From the NCBI RefSeq assembly GCF_030463565.1, contig NC_134676.1, forward strand, positions 250,501 to 314,500: 64,000 nt of DNA, in the 5' to 3' direction. The notes under the pieces were generated by a model, which did not search any database, was not told the origin of the DNA, and worked only from the letters and a program-made list of their open reading frames with translations. The stretch's first letter is position 1. Each line of letters begins with the position of its first letter. This stretch comes from Pelecanus crispus (lineage: Eukaryota; Chordata; Aves; Pelecaniformes; Pelecanidae). The position numbers were made by a program, and so were the translations under genes. Positions 54,889 through 64,000 of the stretch are shown piece by piece.

Positions 54889-57800
54889 CTGCAAAAGAAA
54901 ACAGAGAATAAAGACTAATTATAATTTCTCTTCACAGAAGCCCTGAAATTACATTGTTCAAAGCGTGCCCTCTCCAACATTACACCTTCTAGATGAGTAC
55001 ACAATTATACAGTTGTGTTCCTAGAGAATTACAGGAATATTTAAAGTGATCATATTAATTATAAATAGGCATCACAACTGCATACACTTAACTTACGACA
55101 TTCCTATAAATTAAATGTTTTCAAATAATTACAAATACTAAGTTCTACTGGATAACAGACAAGCTAAAATAAGCAAGAAAACACAGCTCATTTTACATTA
55201 GGTACCAAACCACAGAAACAAATTTATTAACATGTATGCTTATATGCAAGATTCTTACTACCTTTACTTGCTATTTTATAGTTTTAGATTCAAGTATGCA
55301 AAATGTCTGTATACATACCTTAAATTTTGGATAGTCATTCATTATTATAGTTACCATACCAACATAAGGCAAAAATCTGTAGTTGACAAAACAGATGAAT
55401 GTAAAATTAACCCTCAAATACTACATGGAAATGTTTGAATGTTACTCAGTCTTGAATATTTTAGATAATGGATTTCAGAGAAAAAAAAAAAATCAGACAG
55501 ACAGCACGAGCTTTAAAGAGAGTATGTACTTAATGAAAATTTGGGAGCAAGATCTCTCAGATTTCCCTCTCCTCCCATGCTTCATCTTGCTGCATATTAT
55601 TCATAGCATTAAAAATACACATGGATCCCAGAAATGGCAAGTAAACATCACCACAATGAGGGGTACCACAAAAGCCTAACATCCTACAACACAGGTGAAT
55701 CAGCTTTTCAGGGTCTCTTGTTCTGAAGCTATAAAAGCCATATAATCTAACACAGAAAGGGTTTCAAACTAATATGGAAAATATCTAAAATTAGCTTTTA
55801 ACCTAGCATGAAGGGTTTAGAGGGGCACTTGCTCTGCTTCTTTTTACTTAACTTGAAGGCAGGGACAGAATCTAAAAAAATCAAGCAAATAAATATTCTT
55901 GCAAAAAAGTATTTTATACTGTTATGCAAGTTAACCCCATGACAACTTACGGAACTCTTAATTAGGCAAGAAAACACTCAAGTATGTAACGTGATACAGG
56001 AAGTCCTACTTTCCACTGGGATTGGCCTATGACGTTAATCTTGGCCTACTGGACACAACAGAACTCACATCAGGCATCTCATGCCATCGCTAAGACTCTC
56101 AGAGCCCAAACAAAACTTTGCCACAGGCTCTAAGCAAAAGCATTCCAAACAAGAACAGTGTAAAAGAATCATTTATGCCTGTCACTAATGCGTATCTGAA
56201 TGAGAAAGAAAATGTTTGGGTTTTTTTCTTTAGATAAAAATTTAATCCAGTTATTTGAGAAAAATCTTTTTCATCTTAACTGGGGAAGGGAACAAAGTCA
56301 AAAGCTCAAACCTTGTGTAAAATTCCCATGGAATGTGGAAATAATTTCTTAGTAATTTCTAGCAATTACAAGGGTAAATTAGTTAATTTTGTATTTACTG
56401 GTGAATTATTTGTTAGAAGTGCCATTTTTTCAAAAAATTAATTTCCACTCTCTGCATCAGTGAGAGGACTACAGAAAGCAACTTTTCCAGGTAAAGTAGT
56501 TTTTTGAATTACTATTTTATTTAAGAAATTTTAAAAAAACCCATACCAGATCTAGTTTGTACCAACAGCAGTACTGATTTAAATTCTAAATTTTCTATTT
56601 TAGTTACAAAAAACATAGACATTTTGCATTACTTACCCTCTTGCTCTTCCAACAACATCTTTCTTCTCTAACCAGTTCTGACCTTCTTTGTACAAGCCTC
56701 TATCATCAACTTCATTATTATCACCTTTAGTCAGAAATTTGATGTTCCCATTTTCTCTAGAAGGCAATGAGGTGATAAACTAAATACCACTTAATTTAAA
56801 AACCTCAATTAACATCTACAAAGCACAATGAAGACGAAAAGTGCTCCAAGATTAGATAACAATGTTTACTTCCAGTCCTGCTTGTCCTGCTTATTTAGCA
56901 AACACCATTAAATCATTAAGATTACAGACTTTACTGACAGAGTCAATAGATTTTAACAAGAAATGTGTTTTTAGAACACTCCCAGACTGTCAATTGATGT
57001 AACCAGTTACACATGAACATGCAAGGGACATTGTCCATCCAGAGCAGGCACTAAACTTCTTCAACAAAAGCAGCATGTGCCTATCTGGGAAAAAAAAACC
57101 CAAACAACTGACCCCCAGCATTTTCAACAGAACAGAAAGTTTAACTCTGAAATACTGAATAATACCCTACTAAGGGGTGGTGGTGGTGGTGTTATTTCTG
57201 TTGTGATTTTTTTGTGTTTTGGTTGGTTGGTTGGTTGGTTTTTGGTTGGTTGGTTTTTTTTTTTTTTTTAACAAATTGTGGAATAAGATCCTGTGAAGTC
57301 ATCACACATTAGAGAATTAATTTAATTGAATTTGAATCGCAAGTTTCAGATGAGGTAGACCCTAAAAAAAAAAAATCTTCCCTTAGGAAAGAAAGTAGTA
57401 TAATAATATAATGCTTTAGGCAATTTTCTTCTAAATTCTATACATTGTTTAACTCTTAGTAATCATATTTATGTCAAAATAAAGCTTTGTCCTCCTTTTG
57501 ATGGAAATAAATATTGAAGAGCCTCTAAAGTTGCTGCAAATCTGCATCAAATTCAGTATTTTGTCACTAACGCTACAATACAGTTTTGGATCACTCATTA
57601 ATTGTTAAACAATACAGTGAGTTCCAGGCAAAACCTCCCTTACGTTTGATATTTATTAATGTGGCAAATAAAAAAACCCCACTTAACCAGTCTTTAAATA
57701 ACACCATGTGGACAAAACATCACGTGGGGCTTTTAGGGGATCGCATGGAGAAATCCAAGCGACAGAAACGCTGCAGTAGGTGGCACGCTCCCCCCCACGG

Positions 57801-60800
57801 ATGAACGCCTGCAGAGCTCGGAAGAGCCAGGCTGCTCCCTCAGAGCTGGAGCTGACGCCCTGAGCTCTCCTGGCCACTGAGGCTCAGTCCTTTTTTGTAG
57901 GAATAGAGGTTTAAAACCCTGAACACACCCAAATCATAACCTTTCCCTACTGTTTCAAATGAACAAAGTATCCTACGCTACGTTTTGAACATGATATAAT
58001 TTAACCACTGCTGTTAGAAAACCTCCCGTTTCGCTCCCTTTCAAGCATTAGGCGTATTGCACACAATGCATGCAAGACTTCAGTTCAACACTCCCATTTA
58101 AATGAAGTTAAGTTTACAGTCTTCAAAATGATTATGCTCAAGAAGCTGCTAATTGCAAGTAACGATATCAAGAAACAAGAAATTTTTATGAAGGCAAATT
58201 AGGTATTAAAAAAAAAGAAGAGGTAATTCTTGGATATACATATTTGTTTCAAAAATGCGTTGAAGAACAGATATTACTCAAAAGATAAACACCTTCAGTT
58301 CATGGCCAGGACCTCCTGAGGAGCAAATATGTCAATATTTGCCACCTCCAGGTTAGCTTTTTGCTGTGTAGAATTAGAAACAGAACTGCCTCTGTTTGTC
58401 TGAGAAGAAACTGTTCATCATGCCAGGGATATGCAATAAAGGTAAAAACAAGTAATCCACCTGTTGCTTTTCAGCATGAATTGTTGTTGGCATTGTGACT
58501 AACAGACACAAAAAGAGTAAGAATCTCTTCCTTCATTCTGAGTCAAATCTCTTTTCTGGAAAACTTCAGTTAGCAAAGATCACATACTTGTCAGACTTCA
58601 TTTACAGTTCTGATTCTGAATCTTCACCTTCTTTCAGAGATTTGCTTTTAGAAGTAGCTATTTCTCATAATCAAAATCCCAATTCTGCAACAGCCAGTAC
58701 AGAAGTGGACTCTGCTCCTACATATTGCTACCGCTGGCAAAAATAACGTGTATAGCTTGTGTTACCGGACTCCTCTATGGCACAGGTTTACCTACTTCGA
58801 ACCTGAGCAACTTTGCTGAGGGACAGGAGTCAGGGTCTCAAGAAGCGCGCCACAGAACTGGGGACAAAAGCGGATCACATTTATCTTACAGCATATCCTC
58901 ACTTGCCTTTTTCATAAAATACTACCAAATTAAAACGTAAGTGAAAGTCACGGTGAAGGAAACTATATTTAGAAACAAGGAAAATGCCAAGTTGCATTAC
59001 TTTTCATGTATTTTGATTACTCTGTGAACTATTGGAATGTCTCTGCCTTCAACTTTGAAAACAACTATTTCACCAGCTCTGATTGGGTCATCATGGAAAT
59101 TTGTTAAGAACAACAGGTCTCCCCTGTGAAAAGCTGGTTCCATGCTTCCACTACAAAACAAAAAGAAAGAGTGAGTTTATTAGCATTATGGTAAACGAAA
59201 GAAGAACCATGAAAACAAAGAATATTTAATTCTTACAGATAAACTCATGATTTTAACTCAAATCTGTAGCTTCACCCATTCAATAACACTACACAGGCAT
59301 TTAACACAACCCAAACCTCTGTACGTCCCAAGCTGAGCCAGGCTATAGAAAACTTTCTTACTGTCTCAGTGAAAGAAAGAAAGAAGCTGTACAGAAAAGT
59401 AACAGCATTGTAGCTATGAGGAAGGAACAAAACGAGCCATTCTGGTTAAGAAAACCAATCCATTAGTGAAAAGCCAAAAAATGTTTCACGGTACGACAGA
59501 CAGTACTTCTACACATAGAAAGGGTTTAATTAACATGAGCAAGAGTTATGCTTACATCAGTGATTACTATTAATGATCAGAAAATCTGTGCCTTTTTTCA
59601 GAGCCAGCCATAGTATCTTTTGGTAACAACCTTTAAGGTAGGATTCCAGATCCCGTAGCTAATAACACAGTCAGACAATCTCCATTAAAACACTGTTATT
59701 TACCGCATACATTCCTTGCTGACACACATTCAATTTCTGTAAGGCTGAATCTTCCATGAACACGTGTTTTAACTTCATGTACTTGATCAGCACTTAGGGG
59801 CCTGCAGGACTGGCTCTTTAAATGCCACATATCTACCGCTTCTACAAACTTCAGTGAAAACCAGACTGCAATTACAAAAGCAGCCTTTGCTAAGTGTCCA
59901 AAAACAGAGTCAGAAGAAAATAAGCATCTGAATACTTCTTTAAAGCAGGTGAGATTTCAAACTCCAAATCTATCCAAGGGGGAAGGGGAGGAGATAAAGG
60001 ACAAAACAATCTTTGGACTTGAACAAAAAAGCCTTCACATTGACTTACCTGAGCACCACAACAATAGGGCTTTCACTTCCGGTAATGACGATCAGCCCTT
60101 TCCATATCATAAGGGCAGAAGACACTATCATAGCAAAATTTAAGACTTGGTAATACAGCTATATGAAACAAGAACATTGTTTTTAAAAGTTACTGTGTTG
60201 TATTTAGAAGCATAACATAGAATTTCAACCCGTATGCAACACTGAATCACAATCCAGGCACGCGGACTTCTATGCTAAAACCATTCTCCAACAGAAGCTT
60301 CATGGAACAGATTGCTGTTGGCAACCCAACCATACAAACCATCCTGCAGCACAAAGTTTTAATCCATTGTGTGCACCAATCCTGGCTTATTACGCCTGTG
60401 CAATACTCCCATTTGTTAGTGCTAGAAGCTAGTGAACTCACTACTAAAGACTTCTAAAATATAGGAAGCTACAAGGCAAATGATCAAATCTATTTTGACT
60501 ACATGTCCCTGACTCTTACCTGAGCTCATAAGTATTAAAACACGTAAGAAATACTATAAGATCAGTAATAGCAGACTTTGTACTTTAAAGAGTTATTTTT
60601 GTTTAAACAGAGAAGCTGTGGGACTAGAAGAGAGATGACAAAGGATCATTTCCTGCTATTGCCAGGCAGAAATTTCTCATGTGGAAAGTCTTTTATCGAT
60701 TTGACTAACTTTCTGCCCCAAAATTCTACTGCTTCGCCAGCCATTACAGCAGTGGATATGTTTTCTTCATGCTACCTCCTTTTTTTTTTTTCTTGGTAAC

Positions 60801-61577
60801 ATATGAAGATGCTCTGATGGAAAATGACCCTGCCCATCTCCATTTACCATGTGGCTCCCTGATGTAAATATGGCACCAGAAATTTCCAAGCCATCATTCT
60901 AGCTGGAAAATATATATGCTGGGATTTTGAGGTATATGGCCCACTTAACTTAGCATTGGTCAAGCTTCAAAATCTGCTCTGAAGCTTGGGTTTGTTTTTT
61001 TTTTTAAAGTTACTGATAGATAATAGGAAAAAAAAAAAAGGGAACTTTCAGACCTCGGAAATCAGAAGGCTTGTCACCAGTGTTACATTCGCCCTTCCAA
61101 CCAGCTACGTGCATAGTCGCACAGTGAAGATAAGCCAAGGACACCCATTTTCCACTGCAGGAGCTCAAGAACACCCATTTGCTTCCACATGCTGCACCCC
61201 CAGGATGACACTGGTCGCTGACAGGAATGTAAATCCGGTTTCTCAGCTTGCAACCCGAGGGCTGCCAGCCCCGGCACCGCGGCCCACCCGCCCCTCCCGT
61301 GGCTGCCGCCCGGCCCCGCACTCCCACTCCCGCTCCCGCTCCCGGGGAGCACAAACGCCGCTGACGGCCCAGCCGGCTCCCCCCGCAGCAGGGCGGAGCG
61401 CCCAGCTCTCCCTCAGGAGCCCGGCAGGCCCAGCGCACCGCGGGCCCCGGCCCGACCCAGCCCCGGAACCTCCGGCCTCCGCATCCCGACCGGACCCCCG
61501 GCGCCCGGCCGGCACCGGCAAGCCGCGGCCGCTACCTGCCGCTTGTTCATGCGCCGCAGGTCCCCGAAGAGATCCAT
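54835..61577 (-). CDS. SEC11C: Signal peptidase complex catalytic subunit SEC11C, six exons, 177 aa
   Basis: SEC11C is one of two interchangeable serine-protease subunits of the ER signal peptidase complex, which removes signal peptides from nascent secretory proteins on the lumenal side. Exons on the - strand: 61536-61577, 60049-60158, 59001-59150, 56637-56756, 55319-55376, 54835-54888; phases 0,2,2,2,0 all agree. The protein begins [20 protein letters not shown] membrane segment is at about 20-40. The catalytic Ser53 is in [12 protein letters not shown], His93 in PIVHRV, and the acidic residue (probably Asp119) in [12 protein letters not shown]-terminal hydrophobic helix ends LLKRES. The -RES end, ENGNIKF and synteny beside GRP favour SEC11C over SEC11A. 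Human SEC11C has about 15 more N-terminal residues; here the frame stays open upstream, but I find no ATG (only a GTG at 61682-61680), and the chosen ATG has a strong Kozak context (GCCATGG). Confidence 0.96.
54889..56636 (-). other. SEC11C: SEC11C introns 5 and 4
   Basis: Intron 5 (54889-55318) and intron 4 (55377-56636) flank exon 5. Both are AT-rich with no recognised repeat. Short open frames on the opposite strand at 55232-55438 and 55383-55679 are chance. Confidence 0.7.
55319..55376 (-). CDS. SEC11C: SEC11C exon 5
   Basis: Codes [19 protein letters not shown]. Acceptor ATCTACAG-type (CTACAG|AT) and donor AAG|GTATGT. It was found by matching the family, because it is too short to stand out as an open frame. 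Confidence 0.94.
56637..56756 (-). CDS. SEC11C: SEC11C exon 4 (acidic catalytic motif)
   Basis: [20 protein letters not shown] through VVGRARG. Acceptor TGCCTTCTAG|AG (the second AG would break the frame) and donor GG|GTAAGT. Confidence 0.95.
56757..59000 (-). other. SEC11C: SEC11C intron 3
   Basis: A 2.2-kb AT-rich intron with a GGT/GGTT simple repeat at 57175-57269. A slightly GC-richer patch at 57.7-57.9 kb shows no motif. No other exon seen. Confidence 0.7.
57175..57269. repeat. GGT then GGTT microsatellites ending in poly(T)
   Basis: (GGT)6, about 25 mixed bases, (GGTT)5, then a second shorter GGTT set and a T18 run. It is almost devoid of C and A on the + strand. Confidence 0.9.
59001..59150 (-). 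CDS. SEC11C: SEC11C exon 3 (catalytic Ser and His)
   Basis: Starts by completing Ser51, then [11 protein letters not shown] and later IPIVHRVIK; ends HE plus two bases. Acceptor TGTTTTGTAG|TG and donor AA|GTAATG. Both main catalytic residues are in this exon. Confidence 0.95.
59151..61535 (-). other. SEC11C: SEC11C introns 2 and 1
   Basis: Intron 2 (59151-60048) and intron 1 (60159-61535) are AT-rich until 61250, where the CpG island begins. Nothing else is recognised. Confidence 0.7.
60049..60158 (-). CDS. SEC11C: SEC11C exon 2 (membrane segment)
   Basis: [16 protein letters not shown] onward to PIVVVL plus two bases of Ser51. Acceptor TTTCATATAG|CT and donor CAG|GTAAGT. Confidence 0.95.
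61536..61577 (-). CDS. SEC11C: SEC11C exon 1 (coding part)
   Basis: Fourteen codons, [14 protein letters not shown]. Donor CAG|GTAGCG. The short cytosolic N-terminus matches both SEC11 paralogues. Confidence 0.93.
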
Positions 61578-61761
61578 GGCGGGACCCCCGGGAAGGGCCG
61601 CGCCCCGCCGGCGGCAGGGGAAGGCTACCGGCGCCCTGCCGGGCGGCTCCTCAGGCCGCGGCGCGGTGGAAGCCGCTCGCACCCCGAACCCCTGCGCTGG
61701 CCGCCAGCCGCAACTACCGCCGGCCCGGGGGAGCGGCGGCGCGGGCGGCCCCTCCGCTCCC

Positions 61762-61774
61762 CGGGAGTTGTAGT
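61762..61774 (-). promoter_or_regulatory. SEC11C: ZNF143/THAP11-type motif (ACTACAACTCCCG, - strand)
   Basis: The - strand reads ACTACAACTCCCG, matching the core ACTACAAYTCCCAG of the SBS motif bound by ZNF143 and THAP11-HCFC1, about 190 bases upstream of the SEC11C ATG. Confidence 0.7.
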
Positions 61775-61825
61775 CTCCCTCCTCCCCCCGCCCCGCTCAT
61801 ACTCGGCGGGCCCTGCGGCCACTGA

Positions 61826-61844
61826 ACTACAATTCCCAGCATGC
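61826..61844 (+). promoter_or_regulatory. SEC11C: ZNF143/THAP11 motif (ACTACAATTCCCAGCATGC)
   Basis: The 19 bases fit the long SBS consensus in full, including the ATGC end. It lies about 250 bases upstream of the SEC11C ATG and 51 bases from the opposite-strand copy, placing the transcription start probably just downstream. Confidence 0.85.
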
Positions 61845-62044
61845 ACCGCAGCAAAGGGGCCCTGAAAGCGAGGCCCCTCGCCTCCTGCCCCGGGAGCTGC
61901 CCGACCAATTTGCCCTCCCAGGGGCCTCTCGCTGGGCGCTGAGGCCCCGCGAGGACGGGCGGAATGAGCCAGACTGCTCTGCGGAGCGGCAAAGGGGCGG
62001 CAGCGGCCCGCCGAGCCATGGCTTCTGGATCAGGCGGCTGCCGG

Positions 62045-62092
62045 CCGCCTCTCTGCGGGGCTGCCTCTCTGCGGGGCCGCCTCTCTGCGGGG
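62045..62092. repeat. Three tandem 16-bp units in the SEC11C CpG island
   Basis: CCGCCTCTCTGCGGGG occurs at 62045, 62061 (one base different) and 62077. It is a small local duplication. Confidence 0.9.
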
Positions 62093-62400
62093 CCGTGGCG
62101 GCGTGGGCGCAGCTGATTGGCGGGGCGGGGCGGGGCGGGGTCAAGCGAGGGAGGGCGGGTGCCAACGCGGCGGGGCCAACTGGGCAGGGGGCGGGGCCCG
62201 TGGTGGCGGGCCCGGTGGCAGCGATGGCGGGCGATGGCGGGCAGGCCGTGGGCAGGGCGGCAGCCGGCCCTCGGCCCTCCTGTCAGAGCGGGCACGGGGC
62301 CCCGCAATGGGGTCTGCCTCAGACAGCGCTCGGAGCCGGGGAGCAGCAGCTGTGGGAGGGATCGAGTTCGTCTAATTTCAGCAGCTCACGGCCACCGCAG

Positions 62401-63621
62401 TGCGTGTTCGGGGGCCGCTGCACGGGCCTTGAAAAGAGAAAACCACAAAGTCCTAGCAAAAACACCTATATTTTTTATGTGGCAGCAGCTCAGTCCTTTC
62501 CACAGTCCTGGCTACTGACAGGAATGAGTTTGTGCTAGTCAGAAAATTGCTGGCAGCAGCTCAGGACCCCCAGGGTAGGACAGGGACGGTTTATACGCCC
62601 AGCTATCAACTACAGCCTTCCCTTCGTCCTTCACGCAGGAACGGATGTTCATAAAAAATGTGACCTTACAGAAAGTGGCAAGGGAGCTGGATTTGTTTTG
62701 GGGGTGATTTTGTGGATGTTTCTCTGAGCAGGAATGCCAGATGGAGGAGTTTTGCCCATCGGTAGGGCAGTTGTCCCTATAGCACTGCTGTGGCTTTGCT
62801 CTAAAACTGTGTGACTATGCAGTGAACTGGACTCTTAACTAATCCATGCAAAAATGCTTCCAGATAAAAAAGATGGGATCATGAAGAGGGGAGTATTTTT
62901 AAACTGCATTTTTCTCCCAAATTTAGTTCATTGCATGGTTCCACAAGCAGACCAACATCTGTTGGAAGTTAATTTTCCATGCAGACGGGCTGACCAGATG
63001 TTCTCTGGAATGGTTGCATAAATCTGAAGCAACAACAAGCCAAATAGGTACATTGCCCAGAGCCTGTTGATTTCCTGGGGATGGAATGAACCAAACTAAA
63101 TGAGTTTTTCACCAAGTTCAGGATTAGCTCCTGAAGACAGGGAATGGCAACAGGAGAACAAAGAACACAGGGAAATACTAGTAAGATAAATGGAAGCAAA
63201 TCATTTGTCTGAAGGAGCACTGGAGAGGTATTTCCACAGTTTGCCAGAAGTTGCTCAAGACTTTCTGTTAGCAAACAGTTGGAAAAGAGTGACTGACAGT
63301 GGCAGAACTGGCATTAGCTCACAGAGGAACGTGTAATGGTGTCATGAACGGCCAGAAATGGCAAATGGACACCAGGAAGCAAGCTCCAAGGACACTAGCT
63401 AGGCATTACCTTGACAAGATCTTTGATCTTCTCACCTGATTATTCTTTCAGTGACACCAGTATTCTTTTACTTACTACACAGGGATTCCTCTAAGTTTAC
63501 ATTATTTCAGGTTAGTTTTCTCTGATATCCTTTAAATACTCAAAAGAGAAAATCATACTGAAGTTGATTTTCTGTATTAACCATATCCCCAGGGAGCCCA
63601 TTAAGGATAGTCTGGGGAATT
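62401..63621. other. Right flank upstream of SEC11C
   Basis: After the CpG island the DNA is ordinary and AT-richer. No exon, repeat family or regulatory motif is recognised. In human the next gene on this side is ZNF532, but none of its zinc-finger sequence is seen here. Confidence 0.5.
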
Positions 63622-63930
63622 CTGACATAAGAGGAGAGGCTGAGAGAGCTGAGGTTGTTCATCCTGGAGGAGAGAAAGCTCCGGCAGGATCTTACCAATG
63701 CGTGTAAATACCCGATGGGATGGAGGAAACAAAGAGCCAGACTCTTCTTGCTGGTACCCAGTGACAAGACGGGAGGCAATGGGCACAAGCTGAAACACAG
63801 GAAATTCCATTTAAACATAAGAAAAACCTTTTTTACTGTGAGGGTGGTCAACGCTGGAACAGGTTGCTCAGAGAGTTTGAGTAATCACCTTGGAGATACT
63901 CAAAACCTGCCTGGACAAGGCCCCGGTTGC
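63622..63930 (+). mobile_element. CR1 LINE fragment
   Basis: GGAGAGGCTGAGAGAGCTGA, CATCCTGGAGGAGAGAAAGC, AGAGCCAGACTCTTCTTGCT, CATTTAAACATAAGAAAAAC and TGTGAGGGTGGTCAACGCTG are forward-oriented CR1 3' region blocks. The element lacks its final tail and is 5'-truncated. Confidence 0.9.
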
Positions 63931-64000
63931 GGGTCATGGGGAAAATATCTTACCAGGAAAGAGTGCACCATGGCAGCTGCACCCTATGCTCGTGTGTCAA

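Larger units (their letters stand above)
61250..62400. promoter_or_regulatory. SEC11C: CpG island promoter of SEC11C
   Basis: CpG-rich DNA covers exon 1 and about 800 bases upstream, with GGGGCGGGG boxes at 62118-62140 and two ZNF143/THAP11-type motifs. There is no TATA box, as expected for a housekeeping gene. It may be bidirectional, but no + strand gene is recognised to the right. Confidence 0.8.

Noticed and set aside
61010-61825. A 279-codon + strand frame opposite SEC11C exon 1
   Set aside because: Composition follows the CpG island, and SEC11C exon 1 on the other strand explains the conserved part.
1-64000. CRISPR arrays, bacterial operons, phage or plasmid features
   Set aside because: The window is clearly vertebrate nuclear DNA; none of the tandem repeats has spacer-repeat structure.

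Overview
This is vertebrate nuclear DNA, almost certainly from a bird. Every recognisable gene is split by GT-AG introns. The interspersed repeats are chicken-repeat-1 (CR1) LINEs with avian-type 3' tails, plus one solo LTR of an avian ERVL-like retrovirus. GC-rich CpG islands alternate with AT-rich introns. Four protein-coding genes can be read completely: CPLX4 (+), RAX (+), GRP (-) and SEC11C (-). Their order and relative orientation match the human 18q21 block LMAN1-CPLX4-RAX-GRP-SEC11C, so LMAN1 should lie just left of the window. From memory, this human block falls on the Z chromosome in chicken. I cannot test the chromosome or the species from the sequence, but the replaced residues in the GRP tail argue against chicken itself.

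Layout: 1-3216 is left flank with no coding exon seen. 3217-15378 is CPLX4 (3 coding exons), a membrane-anchored complexin of retinal ribbon synapses. 15.8-24.8 kb is intergenic and holds a 251-base pure pyrimidine tract and a CA/TG repeat. 24.8-27.3 kb is a CpG island covering compact RAX (3 exons), the eye-field homeobox gene. 27.6-34.3 kb is intergenic, with AT-rich stretches carrying clustered homeodomain, OTX and SOX-type motifs that are candidate RAX enhancers. 34.3-35.3 kb is an orphan CpG island that runs into a CR1 copy. 36.4-42.5 kb is GRP (3 exons, TATA promoter, CpG island), encoding the gastrin-releasing peptide precursor. 43.5-44.1 kb is the solo LTR. 44-54.7 kb is intergenic with four CR1 fragments and a 54-bp direct repeat. 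54.7-61.6 kb is SEC11C (6 exons), the catalytic subunit of the ER signal peptidase, with a CpG-island promoter carrying two ZNF143/THAP11-type motifs. 62.4-64 kb is flank with a further CR1.

The genes do not form an operon-like unit. RAX and CPLX4 are both retinal genes at different stages (eye-field specification and photoreceptor/bipolar synapse), so shared regulatory landscape is possible but unproven. GRP is a secreted neuropeptide whose signal peptide would be removed by the signal peptidase complex to which SEC11C belongs; I regard their adjacency as coincidental.

I found no convincing previously undescribed system. The most unusual observations are: a CR1 whose last 220 bp have become extremely CpG-rich where it joins an orphan CpG island; a RAX intron 1 of 111 bp that is a multiple of three without stops; candidate OTX/SOX elements 3' of RAX; G-rich repeat arrays in GRP intron 1 and 5'UTR; and a 54-bp direct repeat 1.4 kb apart. 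Coordinates of exons are from direct reading; boundaries of repeats, CpG islands and candidate enhancers are approximate.
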